Of a stretch of 64,000 bases of DNA, positions 38,157 through 48,804 are shown one piece after another (within the stretch, counting starts at the first letter, position 1; each line of letters opens with the position of its first letter). The translations under genes were made by a program, and so were the position numbers. The notes beneath the pieces are model-generated. The model was given only the letters and a program-made list of their open reading frames with translations, did no database searches and was not told the DNA's origin. This DNA is from an uncultured Aquimarina sp. (GTDB lineage Bacteria; Bacteroidota; Bacteroidia; Flavobacteriales; Flavobacteriaceae), in assembly GCA_947498705.1 (NCBI GenBank), contig CANMLW010000011.1, positions 62,001-126,000 of the forward strand. Direction: 5' to 3'.

Positions 38157-40325
38157 ATGATCATGATTCACTCACAACCAAAACTAATTTTTAAAGTGAT
38201 AACTTTATCTGTTGTTCTACTTTATATTAGTTGTAATCAAAAAAAAGAAATCGTGAAAACCAATACAGAACCACTCAAGACCTCTAATATTTTATTATCA
38301 GAATGGACGGGGCCTTATGGTGGTATTCCTGCTTTTGATAAAATGAGTATTTCTGATGTAAAACCCGCATTAGAAAAAGGAATGAAACTCAAACTTGCTG
38401 AAATAGATGAAATTACAAACAACTCGGCATCTCCTACTTTTGAAAACACAATCGTTGCACTAGAAAAATCAGGAAAAGATTTAAATAGAGTTTTTGCTTA
38501 CTACGGGATTCTAAGCAGTAATATGTCCTCACCAGAGTTTAGAGAAATTCAAAAAGAAATGGCTCCTAAAATATCAGAGTTTACTTCTAAAATATCTCAA
38601 AACGAACAACTTTTTCAACGTATAAAAACAGTATACAACAACTCATTGACAACTCCTCTAGCACCAGATCAACAACGTGTTACCCTATTAACATATGAAT
38701 CTTTTGCTATGAATGGTGCAGAACTAAACTCTGAGAAAAAGAAACGTTACGCCAAAATAAATAAAGAATTATCAGAACTTTATACTCGTTTCTCTAACAA
38801 TGTTTTGGCAGATGAAGAAGGATACGTCACTTACCTTACCAAGGAGCAATTAAGCGGTTTATCAGAATCATTAATAAAAGCATATGCCACAGCTGCAAAA
38901 GAAAGAGGGCAAGAAGGAAAATATGCCATCACTAACACAAGATCTTCAATGAATCCTTTTTTAACTTATTCTGATGAACGAGAATTGCGTAAAAAAGTAT
39001 GGACTACCTATTATTCAAGAGGTGATAACGGAGATGATAAGGATAATAATCAAATTATTATAGAAATTTTAAAATTAAGAAAAGAACGTGTCTCGTTGCT
39101 AGGGTATGATAATTTTGCTGATTGGCGTTTGCAAAATCGTATGGCCAAAAACCCAGAAAACGCTCTAAAGTTAATGAATGCGGTATGGCCTGCTGCTATT
39201 GCACGCGTGAAAGAAGAGGTAACAGACATGCAAAATATTGCAAACACCAATGGAGATAACCTAACCATTGAACCATGGGATTATCGATACTATGCAGAAA
39301 AAGTACGAAAACAAAAATACGATTTGGACTCTGACGAAGTTAAAAACTACTTACAATTAGACAAGTTGAGAGAAGCTATGTTCTTTGTTGCTGGAGAATT
39401 ATTTGATTATACTTTTACTCCAATCAAACAAGGTACTGTACCTGTATTTCACGAAGATGTAAAAGTTTGGGAAGTAACACACAAAACTACTGGCGAGCAT
39501 ATTGGCTTGTGGTATCTGGATCCATTTTCCAGAACAGGAAAACGATCAGGAGCTTGGGCAAACACCTATAGAGGTCACACAACATTTGATGGTAAAAAAA
39601 CGGTGTTGGCATCGAACAATTCTAATTTTGTAAAACCAGCTCCAGGAGAAGCAACTCTTATTTCATGGGATGACGCTACCACATTTTTTCATGAATTTGG
39701 CCATGCGTTACATTTCCTTTCTTCAGAAGTAAGATACCCTACTCTTAATGGCGGTGTACGTGATTATACCGAATTTCAATCACAACTATTAGAACGTTGG
39801 CTCTCTACAGACAGGGTTATCAACAACTATTTGGTTCATTATAAAACAGGAAAACCGATACCAAAGGAACTTGTCGAAAAAATAAAAAAAGCTGCTACTT
39901 TTAATCAAGGATTTGCTACTACAGAATACCTTGCTTCGGCATTAATAGATATGAAACTACACCTGGCAGATCCAGCAAACATCAATATGGATACTTTTGA
40001 AAAAGAAACGCTTGATTCTTTAAAAATGCCTAGAGAATTAGTAATGAGGCATCGTACACCTCATTTTGGACACGTGTTCTCTGGCGAAGGTTATGCTACA
40101 GCATATTATGGATATATGTGGGCAGATGTGCTTACTTCTGACGCTGCCGAAGCATTTGCAGAAGCGCCTGACGGATTTTATGATAAAGATGTATCTGCAA
40201 AATTAGCAAAATACCTCTTTGCGCCACGTAACGCTATGGATCCTGCAGAAGCCTATCAAAAATTTAGAGGGCGTGATGCCAAAATTGAAGCTCTAATGAA
40301 AGATAAAGGATTTCCTGTTAACTAA
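38157..40325 (+). CDS. M3 family metallopeptidase lipoprotein (Dcp-like)
   Basis: 722 residues. ATGs at 38157 and 38163 are both possible starts. The signal peptide ends in a lipobox (LLYISC), so the enzyme is a membrane-anchored periplasmic lipoprotein, unlike cytosolic E. coli Dcp. The helical M3 fold carries the zinc motif FFHEFGHALHFL and the downstream Glu ligand in YTEFQSQLLERW. HTPHFGHVFSGEGYATAYYGY-like substrate-binding residues (RHRTPHFGHVFSGEGYATAY) are near the C-terminus. Dipeptidyl carboxypeptidase or oligopeptidase activity is expected. Follows the M14 gene by 14 bases, so the two may digest peptides together. Confidence 0.93.
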   Translation: MIMIHSQPKLIFKVITLSVVLLYISCNQKKEIVKTNTEPLKTSNILLSEWTGPYGGIPAFDKMSISDVKPALEKGMKLKLAEIDEITNNSASPTFENTIVALEKSGKDLNRVFAYYGILSSNMSSPEFREIQKEMAPKISEFTSKISQNEQLFQRIKTVYNNSLTTPLAPDQQRVTLLTYESFAMNGAELNSEKKKRYAKINKELSELYTRFSNNVLADEEGYVTYLTKEQLSGLSESLIKAYATAAKERGQEGKYAITNTRSSMNPFLTYSDERELRKKVWTTYYSRGDNGDDKDNNQIIIEILKLRKERVSLLGYDNFADWRLQNRMAKNPENALKLMNAVWPAAIARVKEEVTDMQNIANTNGDNLTIEPWDYRYYAEKVRKQKYDLDSDEVKNYLQLDKLREAMFFVAGELFDYTFTPIKQGTVPVFHEDVKVWEVTHKTTGEHIGLWYLDPFSRTGKRSGAWANTYRGHTTFDGKKTVLASNNSNFVKPAPGEATLISWDDATTFFHEFGHALHFLSSEVRYPTLNGGVRDYTEFQSQLLERWLSTDRVINNYLVHYKTGKPIPKELVEKIKKAATFNQGFATTEYLASALIDMKLHLADPANINMDTFEKETLDSLKMPRELVMRHRTPHFGHVFSGEGYATAYYGYMWADVLTSDAAEAFAEAPDGFYDKDVSAKLAKYLFAPRNAMDPAEAYQKFRGRDAKIEALMKDKGFPVN

Positions 40326-40725
40326 ACTTAATAAAATTAGTTGAAAATTGTTTTAAAAAACTCGTGAACACTATCTGAAGAGCAAAATTGATCGTACGAT
40401 TTTCACGAGTTTAAATCATTTACCAATCATAATGAGTAATGCTTATTCATTCAAGCACAAAACCTTTTTTTAATCCAGTTAATTATCAAAAACAACAAAT
40501 TTAACATCAATTCTACTCTACATATACTCTTTGCATTAATTTCTGTAAGCAAAACTAAAAACTACGACTAAGGTTAAAGTAAATTACATCCCCCACTCAT
40601 GTTAGAATGAGTTATACACTCAAATATGTATTGGTTAACGCCACTTGTCATAATGTACTTTTCAAATTTTCGAACAAACTGTTTTCTAATTTATCAAATT
40701 ACAACCTTTAAAACTTGCATAAATT
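40326..40725. other. Intergenic region with a long inverted repeat
   Basis: Arms AAACTCGTGAA (40358-40368) and TTCACGAGTTT (40402-40412) flank 33 bases that contain the perfect palindrome ATCGTACGAT (40391-40400). No T-run follows, so it is not a standard terminator, though it may end the M14-M3 transcript. The remaining 300 bases show nothing recognisable apart from the expected promoter of the next gene. Confidence 0.45.
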
Positions 40726-41853
40726 ATGAAAAAAATCATCTTTGCTTTAACCCTATCCTTCCTCACACTTTACTCATGTTCTAGTGATGATGATACCACC
40801 GACACTAACACTGACAATCCAGAAGTCAATTTACCTGATAAAGATTCTGATGGAGTAGCAGATCAAACAGATAATTGCCCTGATATAGCCAATACAAATC
40901 AACAGGACATTGACAACGATGGTATTGGTGATGTATGTGATACCGATATGGATGGTGATTCCATCCTAAATAATGATGACAATTGCCCAAACAACGGCAA
41001 TACAGATCAAAAAGATTTTGATAATAACGACATAGGTGACCTCTGTGATTCACATTTATTTAATACACTTGCCAATCCAGAATCCCTAGTAAGATACAAT
41101 GATTATTATTTAGTTTCAAATTTGGGGCAACAACTGTTACCAGACACTGCCGATGGTGATGGTTTTATTTCAGTAGTAAACTTAGACGGTACTGGGCTAA
41201 TAGAAAGTTATATTACTGGGTTAGATTCGCCAAAAGGATTAAAAATAATCAATGATCAATTATATGTATGTGACCTTTCTATGATTAAAGTCTATAATAT
41301 TGAAACCAGACAAATGGTAAAATCATTTTCTTTTACAGATGAAAACGTTACTCTTCTTAATGATATTACCGACCTGTATACCGATAATGAAACCGTTTTT
41401 GTAACCGCAACAAGAACAAATAGAATTTTTAAACTTAATATAAATACAGGAGCAAAGGAAGAATTAATGGTAAGTGGCGTTAATCTTTTACAAACAAATG
41501 GTTTAGCACTTGACACTGAAAACAATCTTCTTTACATGGTCGAATTTGGAACAAATACAGGAAGCGGAGCACGAATTATCAAAATTGACTTAACAGATAA
41601 TAGTGGAACCATATTGGGAGGAAATACTACTGGGTTTCTATACGATGGTGTCGCATTGGTAGGCAGCACCTTATATGTTTCTGACTGGAGTCATCGCCTT
41701 TTTAGTCTAGATCTAAGTAATGCCAGTGGTACTCCACTGCAATTACAGACCAATTTAAATGGTCCCGCAGATATCTTGTACGACCCCAACACAAACAATA
41801 TTGTAATTCCCAACATGACCGCTCACACGCTATCATTTTATTCTATTCCATAA
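40726..41853 (+). CDS. Surface lipoprotein with thrombospondin type 3 repeats and beta-propeller-like domain
   Basis: 375 residues. A lipobox (TLYSC) is followed by an acidic SSDDD stretch, which resembles the Bacteroidota lipoprotein export signal for surface display (consensus defined in Capnocytophaga). Thrombospondin type 3 calcium-binding repeats follow (DKDSDGVADQTDNCPDIANT, DNDGIGDVCD, DMDGDSILNNDDNCP; about residues 38-108). The remaining 260 residues have NHL/SMP-30-like beta-propeller repeats (LVRYNDYYLVSNLG, LDSPKGLKIINDQLYVCD, TNGLALDTENNLLYMVE). Probably binds a ligand or polymer outside the cell. Function unknown. Confidence 0.82.
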   Translation: MKKIIFALTLSFLTLYSCSSDDDTTDTNTDNPEVNLPDKDSDGVADQTDNCPDIANTNQQDIDNDGIGDVCDTDMDGDSILNNDDNCPNNGNTDQKDFDNNDIGDLCDSHLFNTLANPESLVRYNDYYLVSNLGQQLLPDTADGDGFISVVNLDGTGLIESYITGLDSPKGLKIINDQLYVCDLSMIKVYNIETRQMVKSFSFTDENVTLLNDITDLYTDNETVFVTATRTNRIFKLNINTGAKEELMVSGVNLLQTNGLALDTENNLLYMVEFGTNTGSGARIIKIDLTDNSGTILGGNTTGFLYDGVALVGSTLYVSDWSHRLFSLDLSNASGTPLQLQTNLNGPADILYDPNTNNIVIPNMTAHTLSFYSIP

Positions 41854-42274
41854 CAATAAAAGATCAACCCGTTACATAATTAGTAGTTATACATCTAAAT
41901 TGTATGTGACGGGTTAAAATATTTATAATACACATTAAGTTTAATTTCGGATATTAAATTTTACTATATATCAATTTTTATTAGGTACTAAAACACTTAT
42001 AAATAGATGAATTTCAGTTCCCATTTCGCTAATTTTTAACCCTATAGCCCTTTTCTCAACAGTTATCTTCCATTACTACACCTTAACATAATTCTATAAA
42101 ATACCAAAATACCGGATTAAACACATTTTACCTTTCCTTTCATCGATTATTTTATTAGGGTTTTGTTAAAACAAATTTCTTTAACTTTTTTTTAAAAGTC
42201 AATCATAATTATTTGAATTACTTTTTCAATGATTATTTAACTGATAATCAATTTTTAACACAAACTCAATAATT
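41854..42274. other. Intergenic region, with a terminator-like hairpin
   Basis: Arms at 41866-41878 (AACCCGTTACATA) and 41903-41915 (one mismatch) form a 13-position stem 13 bases after the lipoprotein gene and probably end its transcript. The following 350 AT-rich bases lead to the protease gene. They should contain its promoter, but no defined element could be assigned. Confidence 0.5.
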
Positions 42275-45103
42275 ATGAAAAACAATTATGCAAACCCAAT
42301 CTTAGGATTGGGTAGATTGCTATGCAATCCAAACAAATCCAACACTCTTTCTCTTTTCACCCTTTTATTTCTCACTCTCAGTCTTTCAGCCCAAACACCT
42401 GTTCAAAAAGCCAAAATCATACAACAAAGTAATTATTCTAAGCTCGTTACATTACAAAAAAGCACTCAACAAAAAGAAATTCTTCAAAAAAAGGAAGCTA
42501 TTGAAGCTGCTCAGAAAAATGGATGGGAGATCAAAAGAACCTTTCCTGATGGGAGCTATGCAGAACTACAAAGGCTTGGACCTAACCTTGAGCCTATTTA
42601 TTACCAAACCTACAATACCGCAGCGGCTAGATCTACCAGAACAAATCATCTTAACTCTGGAGGATCATTAGGCCTTAATCTTGATGGTCAAAATATGACT
42701 GCTCATGTTTGGGATGGAGGACATGCCAGAGTTACACATCAAGAATACGACGGCCCAGGAGGCAACAACAGAGTGAGCGTAGAAGATGCTGCTTCTGAGG
42801 GAGGTGTGCAAGTAAATTTTCACGCAGCTCATGTAACAGGAACCGTTGTAGCATCTGGAGTACAGGCCAATGCAAAAGGAATGGCTCCACAAGCTAAAGT
42901 AAAAGGTTATATGTGGAACAATGATGCATCTGAAGCAACTACAGAAGCATCTAACGGAATGATTATTTCTAATCATTCTTATGGTTTTCGAGCGAATCTA
43001 ATACCCGACCAATGGTTTGGAGCCTATATTGACGAATCCAGAAAATGGGATGAAATTATGTTTAATGCACCTTTTTATCTTATGGTAGTTGCCGCAGGTA
43101 ACGATGGAAATCAGGACACTTTTAATGCACAACCATTGGATGGAAATTCATCTTATGACAAACTTAGTGGACACAGCACTTCTAAAAACAATCTTGTTGT
43201 GGCAAACGCACAAGATGCGAACATAAGCAACAATGGTACTTTAAATAGTGTTACAATTAATAGTGGTAGTAGCGAAGGACCAACAGATGATTATCGTATT
43301 AAACCTGATATTACAGGTAATGGTACCAGTTTGCGATCTACCTATTACAGAAATGACACCGATTACGAAAACCTAACAGGTACTTCTATGGCATCTCCAA
43401 ATGTTGCAGGAACCCTATTACTATTACAACAACACTACAACAATATCAACAATAATTTAATGAGAGCAGCAACCTTAAAAGGAATTGCGTTACATACAGC
43501 AGATGATATAGGTCCATCTGGCCCAGATGCCGTTCATGGATGGGGACTTCTAAACGGTAAAGCTGCTGCCGAAACCATCACTAATAATGGTAGTAATTCT
43601 AAAATAGAAGAACTTACTTTAAGTAATGGACAAACCTATTCTGTTACCGTACAGTCTGATGGGACCTCTCCTCTATTAGCATCTATATCCTGGACAGATA
43701 GACCTGGAGCAATTGTAAGTGCTACTAATTCTAAAAACGCTGTATTGATCAATGATCTTGATATTAGAGTTACCAAAGGATCATCAACATTTAGTCCATA
43801 TAAATTAACGAGCATTACTACTAATAGCACAGGTGACAATACTGTAGATCCTTATGAAAGAGTAGACATCTCAAATGCTTCTGGCACCTATACCATTACG
43901 GTTACACACAAAGGCTCTCTAACAGGAAACAGTCAAAATTTTTCTTTGGTCGTTACCGGAGTTACCAACACCACTACGGTTTGTACTGCAACTGTACCCA
44001 CTGGGGTAACCTCTTCTGGTGTAAGTACGAGCTCTGCCAATGTTGGCTGGGATAGTGTATCTGGTGCTACCTATGATCTGCGCTATCGTCAAACAGGAAC
44101 CAATAACTGGACAACTATTGCTGCAAACAATACATCAAGTACAATCACAGGATTAACAACTGCTACAACCTATGAGGCACAAGTAAGAAGTAAATGTTCT
44201 GACGGCAGTACTTCTAACTATAGTAGCTCTATCAACTTTACCACCACAACCACTCAATTAAACTATTGCGCAGCTCAAGGTAACGACGCATCTGAAGAGT
44301 ATATTGGCAGGGTTCAATTAGGGTCAATAAATAATTCTTCTGCAGTTGGAAGTGGCTATACCGACCATACCTCTATCTCTACCAGCTTATCTAAAGGGGT
44401 ATCCAATACTATTACCGTTACTCCAACCTGGACCGGTTCAACGTTCAACGAAGCATATGGTGCATGGATAGATTACAATCAGGATGGTGATTTTGAAGAT
44501 GCCGGAGAACAAGTATGGACACAGTCTCGTACTCAAAACGCATCGGTAAGCGGATCATTTACAGTCCCCAATACAGCAACTAATGGAGCTACCAGAATGA
44601 GAGTCATTATGCGTTACAATACAGCACCATCTCCTTGTGGATCATTCAATTTTGGAGAGGTAGAAGATTATACGGTAACCATACAAGCGGGTGGCACAGG
44701 AACAAATGATATTTGTGAAGGTATAGCAGCATGGAGTTCTTCACAAACGTATCAAACTGGCGACAAAGTAACCTATCAAGGAAATCTATATGAAAGAACT
44801 GCTACCGGTTGGACGAATCTAGGCGCGTGTGGTACCAACTCAAGAAATTCTCTTTTTGCAACACAAAGTGAAAAACAACTTCCTGGAGAAAATCGCTTGA
44901 TCATACATCCAAACCCAGTTACCAATGGTTATCTAAACATACAAACAAACACACTAGAAATCAAAAGATATACAATTATTAACACGCTTGGACAAACTAT
45001 TCAGCAAGGAACATTTACTAACCAAATTGATCTTAAAAATTTGGAATCAGGTATATATACCTTACAAACCAAAAATCATAGTAAACGTTTCATAATTCAA
45101 TAA
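42275..45103 (+). CDS. Type IX-secreted subtilisin-like (S8) serine peptidase
   Basis: 942 residues with an N-terminal export signal (to about SLSA/Q40). Catalytic triad by motif: Asp147 in AHVWDGG, His186 in FHAAHVTGT, Ser371 in GTSMASPNVAG, with oxyanion Asn276 in VVAAGNDG. Following parts are a P-domain-like jelly roll (about 440-560), a fibronectin type III domain (about 570-650), a GEVED domain (GEVEDYTVTI) and a CBM5/12-like chitin-binding-type module (WSSSQTYQTGDKVTYQGNLY). A type A sorting domain (IHPNPVTNGYLNIQ...GIYTLQTKNHSKRFIIQ, split here) ends it. It is a secreted protease probably targeted to polymeric or chitinous material. Confidence 0.92.
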   Translation: MKNNYANPILGLGRLLCNPNKSNTLSLFTLLFLTLSLSAQTPVQKAKIIQQSNYSKLVTLQKSTQQKEILQKKEAIEAAQKNGWEIKRTFPDGSYAELQRLGPNLEPIYYQTYNTAAARSTRTNHLNSGGSLGLNLDGQNMTAHVWDGGHARVTHQEYDGPGGNNRVSVEDAASEGGVQVNFHAAHVTGTVVASGVQANAKGMAPQAKVKGYMWNNDASEATTEASNGMIISNHSYGFRANLIPDQWFGAYIDESRKWDEIMFNAPFYLMVVAAGNDGNQDTFNAQPLDGNSSYDKLSGHSTSKNNLVVANAQDANISNNGTLNSVTINSGSSEGPTDDYRIKPDITGNGTSLRSTYYRNDTDYENLTGTSMASPNVAGTLLLLQQHYNNINNNLMRAATLKGIALHTADDIGPSGPDAVHGWGLLNGKAAAETITNNGSNSKIEELTLSNGQTYSVTVQSDGTSPLLASISWTDRPGAIVSATNSKNAVLINDLDIRVTKGSSTFSPYKLTSITTNSTGDNTVDPYERVDISNASGTYTITVTHKGSLTGNSQNFSLVVTGVTNTTTVCTATVPTGVTSSGVSTSSANVGWDSVSGATYDLRYRQTGTNNWTTIAANNTSSTITGLTTATTYEAQVRSKCSDGSTSNYSSSINFTTTTTQLNYCAAQGNDASEEYIGRVQLGSINNSSAVGSGYTDHTSISTSLSKGVSNTITVTPTWTGSTFNEAYGAWIDYNQDGDFEDAGEQVWTQSRTQNASVSGSFTVPNTATNGATRMRVIMRYNTAPSPCGSFNFGEVEDYTVTIQAGGTGTNDICEGIAAWSSSQTYQTGDKVTYQGNLYERTATGWTNLGACGTNSRNSLFATQSEKQLPGENRLIIHPNPVTNGYLNIQTNTLEIKRYTIINTLGQTIQQGTFTNQIDLKNLESGIYTLQTKNHSKRFIIQ

Positions 45104-45120
45104 AACTCTTAAATTTCAAA

Positions 45121-45156
45121 AAAAGCTCCAAAATCAAACTTGATTTTGGAGCTTTT
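45121..45156. terminator. Bidirectional terminator after the S8 protease gene
   Basis: A perfect inverted repeat of 17 bases per arm (45121-45137 and 45140-45156, core AGCTCCAAAATCAA) with T residues on both strands. It separates the protease gene from the convergent lipoprotein gene. Confidence 0.92.
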
Positions 45157-45237
45157 GTTATTTAAACCCACCTTACGGCTTTTTATAATTAGTTTCAACT
45201 AAATATCCTAAAGTGTTTTTATGACTCTCTTATCTGG

Positions 45238-46026
45238 TTAATCTTGTTTCAACTTATAATCTATTTGTCGTAACCCTCTATCTACATAAAAATTACCTTC
45301 TAAAAATGAACCAAAATATCCTAATCCCCCTCCTACAGGGTTAAAAATATCTTTATCTTTAAAAATAAGGCTTGAAGGTATCGAATACTTCTCATCTTTA
45401 AAAGTTTCTGGTAACTCTTCATATTTCAGCATACTGGTTTGTTCTATTTCTTGCTTTCCATTTACCATATCTGTGATTACAACAGTGAAATCCCGTTTAA
45501 ACTCGATTGTCATTGGCTCTATTCCTTCCCAGGCTTTTTCGACATTCTCATCAAATATAGGTGTCGCACTCACAAATTCATAGACCCCAGGCATCATTGT
45601 ATATATTTTTTCAAACATACCAACTTCTACATACAATCCTGGTAATTCATTTATGGTGGTTCTATTTTGAGGATCTTCAAAATACGCTGGTAACTCTACA
45701 TTATCAGGAGACCAATTCGTAAACCTTCCATCCTGGCTCTCCAATTCTATAAAATATCTTTTTTCTCCATCAATAACACCAGCTGGTATCTTTACATTCT
45801 CTCCAAACTTAATTGTTTTACTAAACAGTACATTTTTTTTACTTTGCCAATCTTCTTTAGACTTATAAAGATCTAATTTATAAGCTAATGCTTCTTCAAC
45901 AAAACCAGAACTCGAAAGATTAAGGTTCATACCATCAGTAAAAGGGTCTGGATTCTTTATTTCATCTTCTTTACTACAAGAAATACAAGTAATAGCTACA
46001 ATTATTAGCAAAAGCACTTTTTTCAT
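45238..46026 (-). CDS. Predicted surface lipoprotein of unknown function
   Basis: 262 residues. The signal peptide ends in a lipobox (ITCISC), and the residues after the Cys (SKEDE) match the lysine-plus-acidic surface export signal described for Bacteroidota lipoproteins, so surface display is predicted. The body is beta-rich (AYKLDLYKSKEDWQSKKNVL, YFIELESQDGRFTNWSPDN) without a family I recognise. It is monocistronic; 290 bases of featureless AT-rich DNA lie upstream. Confidence 0.65.
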   Translation of the reverse strand: MKKVLLLIIVAITCISCSKEDEIKNPDPFTDGMNLNLSSSGFVEEALAYKLDLYKSKEDWQSKKNVLFSKTIKFGENVKIPAGVIDGEKRYFIELESQDGRFTNWSPDNVELPAYFEDPQNRTTINELPGLYVEVGMFEKIYTMMPGVYEFVSATPIFDENVEKAWEGIEPMTIEFKRDFTVVITDMVNGKQEIEQTSMLKYEELPETFKDEKYSIPSSLIFKDKDIFNPVGGGLGYFGSFLEGNFYVDRGLRQIDYKLKQD

Positions 46027-46315
46027 GACTATATTATTTTAGGGTGTGTTTTATAGGAAATATCTTAATGTAACATACTAGATACTAACCTAAAATTACT
46101 TACTTTTTTCTGTAGCAAATGTAAACCAAGTATTCCTAAAAAAACAAATGAATTAGCTTTCGATTCTAAAAACTTGTTCGAATACATTAATCTTTAACAA
46201 TAAAGCATCTAAAAGAAGTGCCTAGATGTTTTTTACAAAAAAAGAAAAACTTAAAAATTCTGTGATTATTTTTAAGAACAATAATTCAACTGTCCACCAA
46301 TTGAGTAAAAAATTG

Positions 46316-47617
46316 CTAAATCACTTCACCATACAAATCAAAATCTTCTGCCTCATAAATCTTTACGGTTGCAAAATCTCCTGTTTTTAGATAATATTTA
46401 GAAGCATCTATTAGAACTTCATTATCTACATCTGGAGAATCAAACTCTGTACGGCCAATAAAATAATTTCCTTCTTTACGGTCTACAACAATTCTAAATT
46501 CTTGCCCTATTTTTTGCTGATTTAACTCCCATGAAATTTGTGATTGAATTTCCATAATCTTATTAGCGCGTTCCATCTTTACTTCTTCAGGAACATCGTC
46601 TTCCAGGCTAAAGGCATGTGTATTTTCTTCATGAGAATATGTAAAGCACCCTAAACGTTCGAAGCGCATTTCTTTGACCCAATCTCTTAAAGTCTCAAAA
46701 TCTTCTTGTGTTTCTCCTGGGTATCCTACTATTAAGGTTGTTCTAATGGCCATTTCGGGAACCGCCTCTCTAAACTCTTTTAAAAGCTTTGTAGTTTTTG
46801 CTTTGGTAGTTCCCCGACGCATCGATTTTAATACAGGGTCTGCAATATGTTGTAATGGGATATCAATATAATTACATACTTTAGGCTCTTCTTTCATTAC
46901 CTTAAGCACTTCCATAGGAAAACCAGTAGGAAACGCGTAGTGTAATCGAATCCATTCTATTCCTTCTACTTTAACCAATTCCTTAAGCAAATCGGCAAGT
47001 TTTCTTTCTTTATAGAGGTCTAAGCCATAATAGGTAAGATCTTGTGCTATCAAAACCAGCTCTTTAACTCCATCTGCTGCTAATTTTTCTGCTTCGACGA
47101 CTAATTCTTCTATCGGGGTAGACTTATGTTTTCCCCTCATTAAAGGTATTGCACAAAAGGAACATGGCCGATCACATCCTTCGGCTATTTTAAGATATGC
47201 ATAATTTTTGGGAGTGGTTGTTAATCTTTCTCCTATCAATTCATGCTTATAATCTGCTCCCAACGCTTTTAAAAGACCTGGCAACTCGGTCGTTCCGAAA
47301 TACTGATCCACATCAGGAATTTCTTCTTCCAAATCAGGCTTGTATCGTTCTGATAAGCAACCGGTAACAAAAACCTTATCTACTTCTCCTTCTTCTTTCT
47401 TATGCACATACTCTAAGATAGTATTTACAGATTCTTCTTTAGCATTAGCAATAAAACCACATGTATTTATAACAACGATGTTCCCTTCTTCTTCATGAAC
47501 TACCTCTTTGTTATTAGCACGTAATTGTCCCATGAGGACTTCACTATCATATACATTTTTGCTACAACCTAATGTAACAACATTGATTTTATTCTTCTTT
47601 AATGTCTTTGTTCTCAT
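46316..47617 (-). CDS. rimO: Ribosomal protein uS12 methylthiotransferase
   Basis: 433 residues, normal length. RimO is a cytosolic radical-SAM enzyme with two iron-sulfur clusters that adds a methylthio group to an aspartate of ribosomal protein S12. N-terminal cluster cysteines lie in LGCSKNVYDSE, NTCGFI and VTGCLSERY. The radical-SAM CxxxCxxC is in GCDRPCSFCAIPLMRG. A C-terminal TRAM domain (about 370-433) ends the chain. NVYDSEV and GCDRPCSFCAIP favour RimO over MiaB. It follows ftsY in the conserved Bacteroidota order. Confidence 0.95.
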   Translation of the reverse strand: MRTKTLKKNKINVVTLGCSKNVYDSEVLMGQLRANNKEVVHEEEGNIVVINTCGFIANAKEESVNTILEYVHKKEEGEVDKVFVTGCLSERYKPDLEEEIPDVDQYFGTTELPGLLKALGADYKHELIGERLTTTPKNYAYLKIAEGCDRPCSFCAIPLMRGKHKSTPIEELVVEAEKLAADGVKELVLIAQDLTYYGLDLYKERKLADLLKELVKVEGIEWIRLHYAFPTGFPMEVLKVMKEEPKVCNYIDIPLQHIADPVLKSMRRGTTKAKTTKLLKEFREAVPEMAIRTTLIVGYPGETQEDFETLRDWVKEMRFERLGCFTYSHEENTHAFSLEDDVPEEVKMERANKIMEIQSQISWELNQQKIGQEFRIVVDRKEGNYFIGRTEFDSPDVDNEVLIDASKYYLKTGDFATVKIYEAEDFDLYGEVI

Positions 47618-47784
47618 ATCTTTTGGATAAGGGTGTGCAAAGATACAAGGATTAACCTAAGTATAGATATAATACTCTTCTATTTATAAGAAAAGTTAAA
47701 AAATAACTCTAGAATAAACTTTGAAAGATATTTAACAAACAATAATAATAAGTTCAGTAATGACTTTTGGTCCTTACTGGTATC

Positions 47785-48738
47785 TTATTTAAAGAAGGAA
47801 TCTACAAACTCGTATTTATTAAATACTTGTAAATCCTCTATTCCTTCTCCTACACCTATATATTTTACAGGAATCTTAAATTGATCACTAATTCCGATAA
47901 CCACACCGCCTTTTGCAGTACCATCTAACTTTGTAACTGCCAAAGAGGTAACCTCTGTTGCAGCGGTAAATTGCTTAGCTTGTTCAAAAGCATTTTGGCC
48001 CGTAGAACCATCCAAAACTAACAATACATCATGAGGAGCATCAGGAATTACTTTTTGCATAACCCGCTTTACTTTAGTCAATTCGTTCATCAAATTAACT
48101 TTATTATGCAACCTACCTGCCGTATCAATAATAATAACATCGGCATCCTGATTAACTCCAGATTGCAAAGTATCGAATGCTACAGAAGCTGGGTCACTTC
48201 CCATATCCTGTTTTACAATAGGAACATCTACTCTATCCGCCCAAACCTGTAATTGATCAATCGCTGCAGCTCTAAAAGTATCAGCAGCTCCCAATACTAC
48301 TTTTAATCCTTTATTCTTAAATTGATGAGCTAATTTACCTATGGTAGTGGTCTTACCAACCCCATTCACTCCTACTACCATCAAAACATACGGTTTTTTG
48401 CTTGAAGGCACCTCAAAGTCTGTAGCTTCACCCGTATTTGTTTCTGAAAGTAATCCTGCTATTTCTTCTCGTAAGATTTGATTTAGCTCATCTGTACCAA
48501 GATATTTGTCTTTTGCTACTCGATTTTCAATTCGCTCTATAATTCGAATTGTTGTTTTCACTCCAACATCACTGGTAACCAATATTTCTTCCAGGTCATC
48601 AAGTACATTGTCATCTACTTTAGACTTACCGGCTACTGCTTTACTTAATTTTGTAAAGAAACTTGCCTTAGACTTCTCTAACCCTTTATCAAGTGTTTCT
48701 TTTTTCTCTGAAGAAAATATTTTTTTAAAAATCCCCAT
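47785..48738 (-). CDS. ftsY: Signal recognition particle receptor FtsY
   Basis: About 317 residues from the ATG at 48738 (MGIFKKIFSSEKKETLDKG); the frame runs further upstream to 48822, but that part overlaps a terminator hairpin. FtsY is the SRP receptor GTPase that docks nascent membrane proteins at the Sec translocon. The NG domain shows G1 GVNGVGKTTTIGKLA, the DTFRAAAIDQL motif, IIDTAGR and TKLDGTAKGG. The acidic A domain is nearly absent, as usual in Bacteroidota. Co-directional with rpmB-rpmG-DUF4295 upstream and rimO downstream. Confidence 0.96.
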   Translation of the reverse strand: MGIFKKIFSSEKKETLDKGLEKSKASFFTKLSKAVAGKSKVDDNVLDDLEEILVTSDVGVKTTIRIIERIENRVAKDKYLGTDELNQILREEIAGLLSETNTGEATDFEVPSSKKPYVLMVVGVNGVGKTTTIGKLAHQFKNKGLKVVLGAADTFRAAAIDQLQVWADRVDVPIVKQDMGSDPASVAFDTLQSGVNQDADVIIIDTAGRLHNKVNLMNELTKVKRVMQKVIPDAPHDVLLVLDGSTGQNAFEQAKQFTAATEVTSLAVTKLDGTAKGGVVIGISDQFKIPVKYIGVGEGIEDLQVFNKYEFVDSFFK

Positions 48739-48804
48739 CTGTATTATTCGATATACTAAAAAATTAAAAAACTTACAACAGAAATTGTATTGGTTAAATA
48801 TAAA

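Noticed and set aside
41861..41920. Riboswitch after the thrombospondin lipoprotein gene
   Set aside because: It is a single long hairpin just after a stop codon, which fits a transcript end better than any ligand-binding fold.
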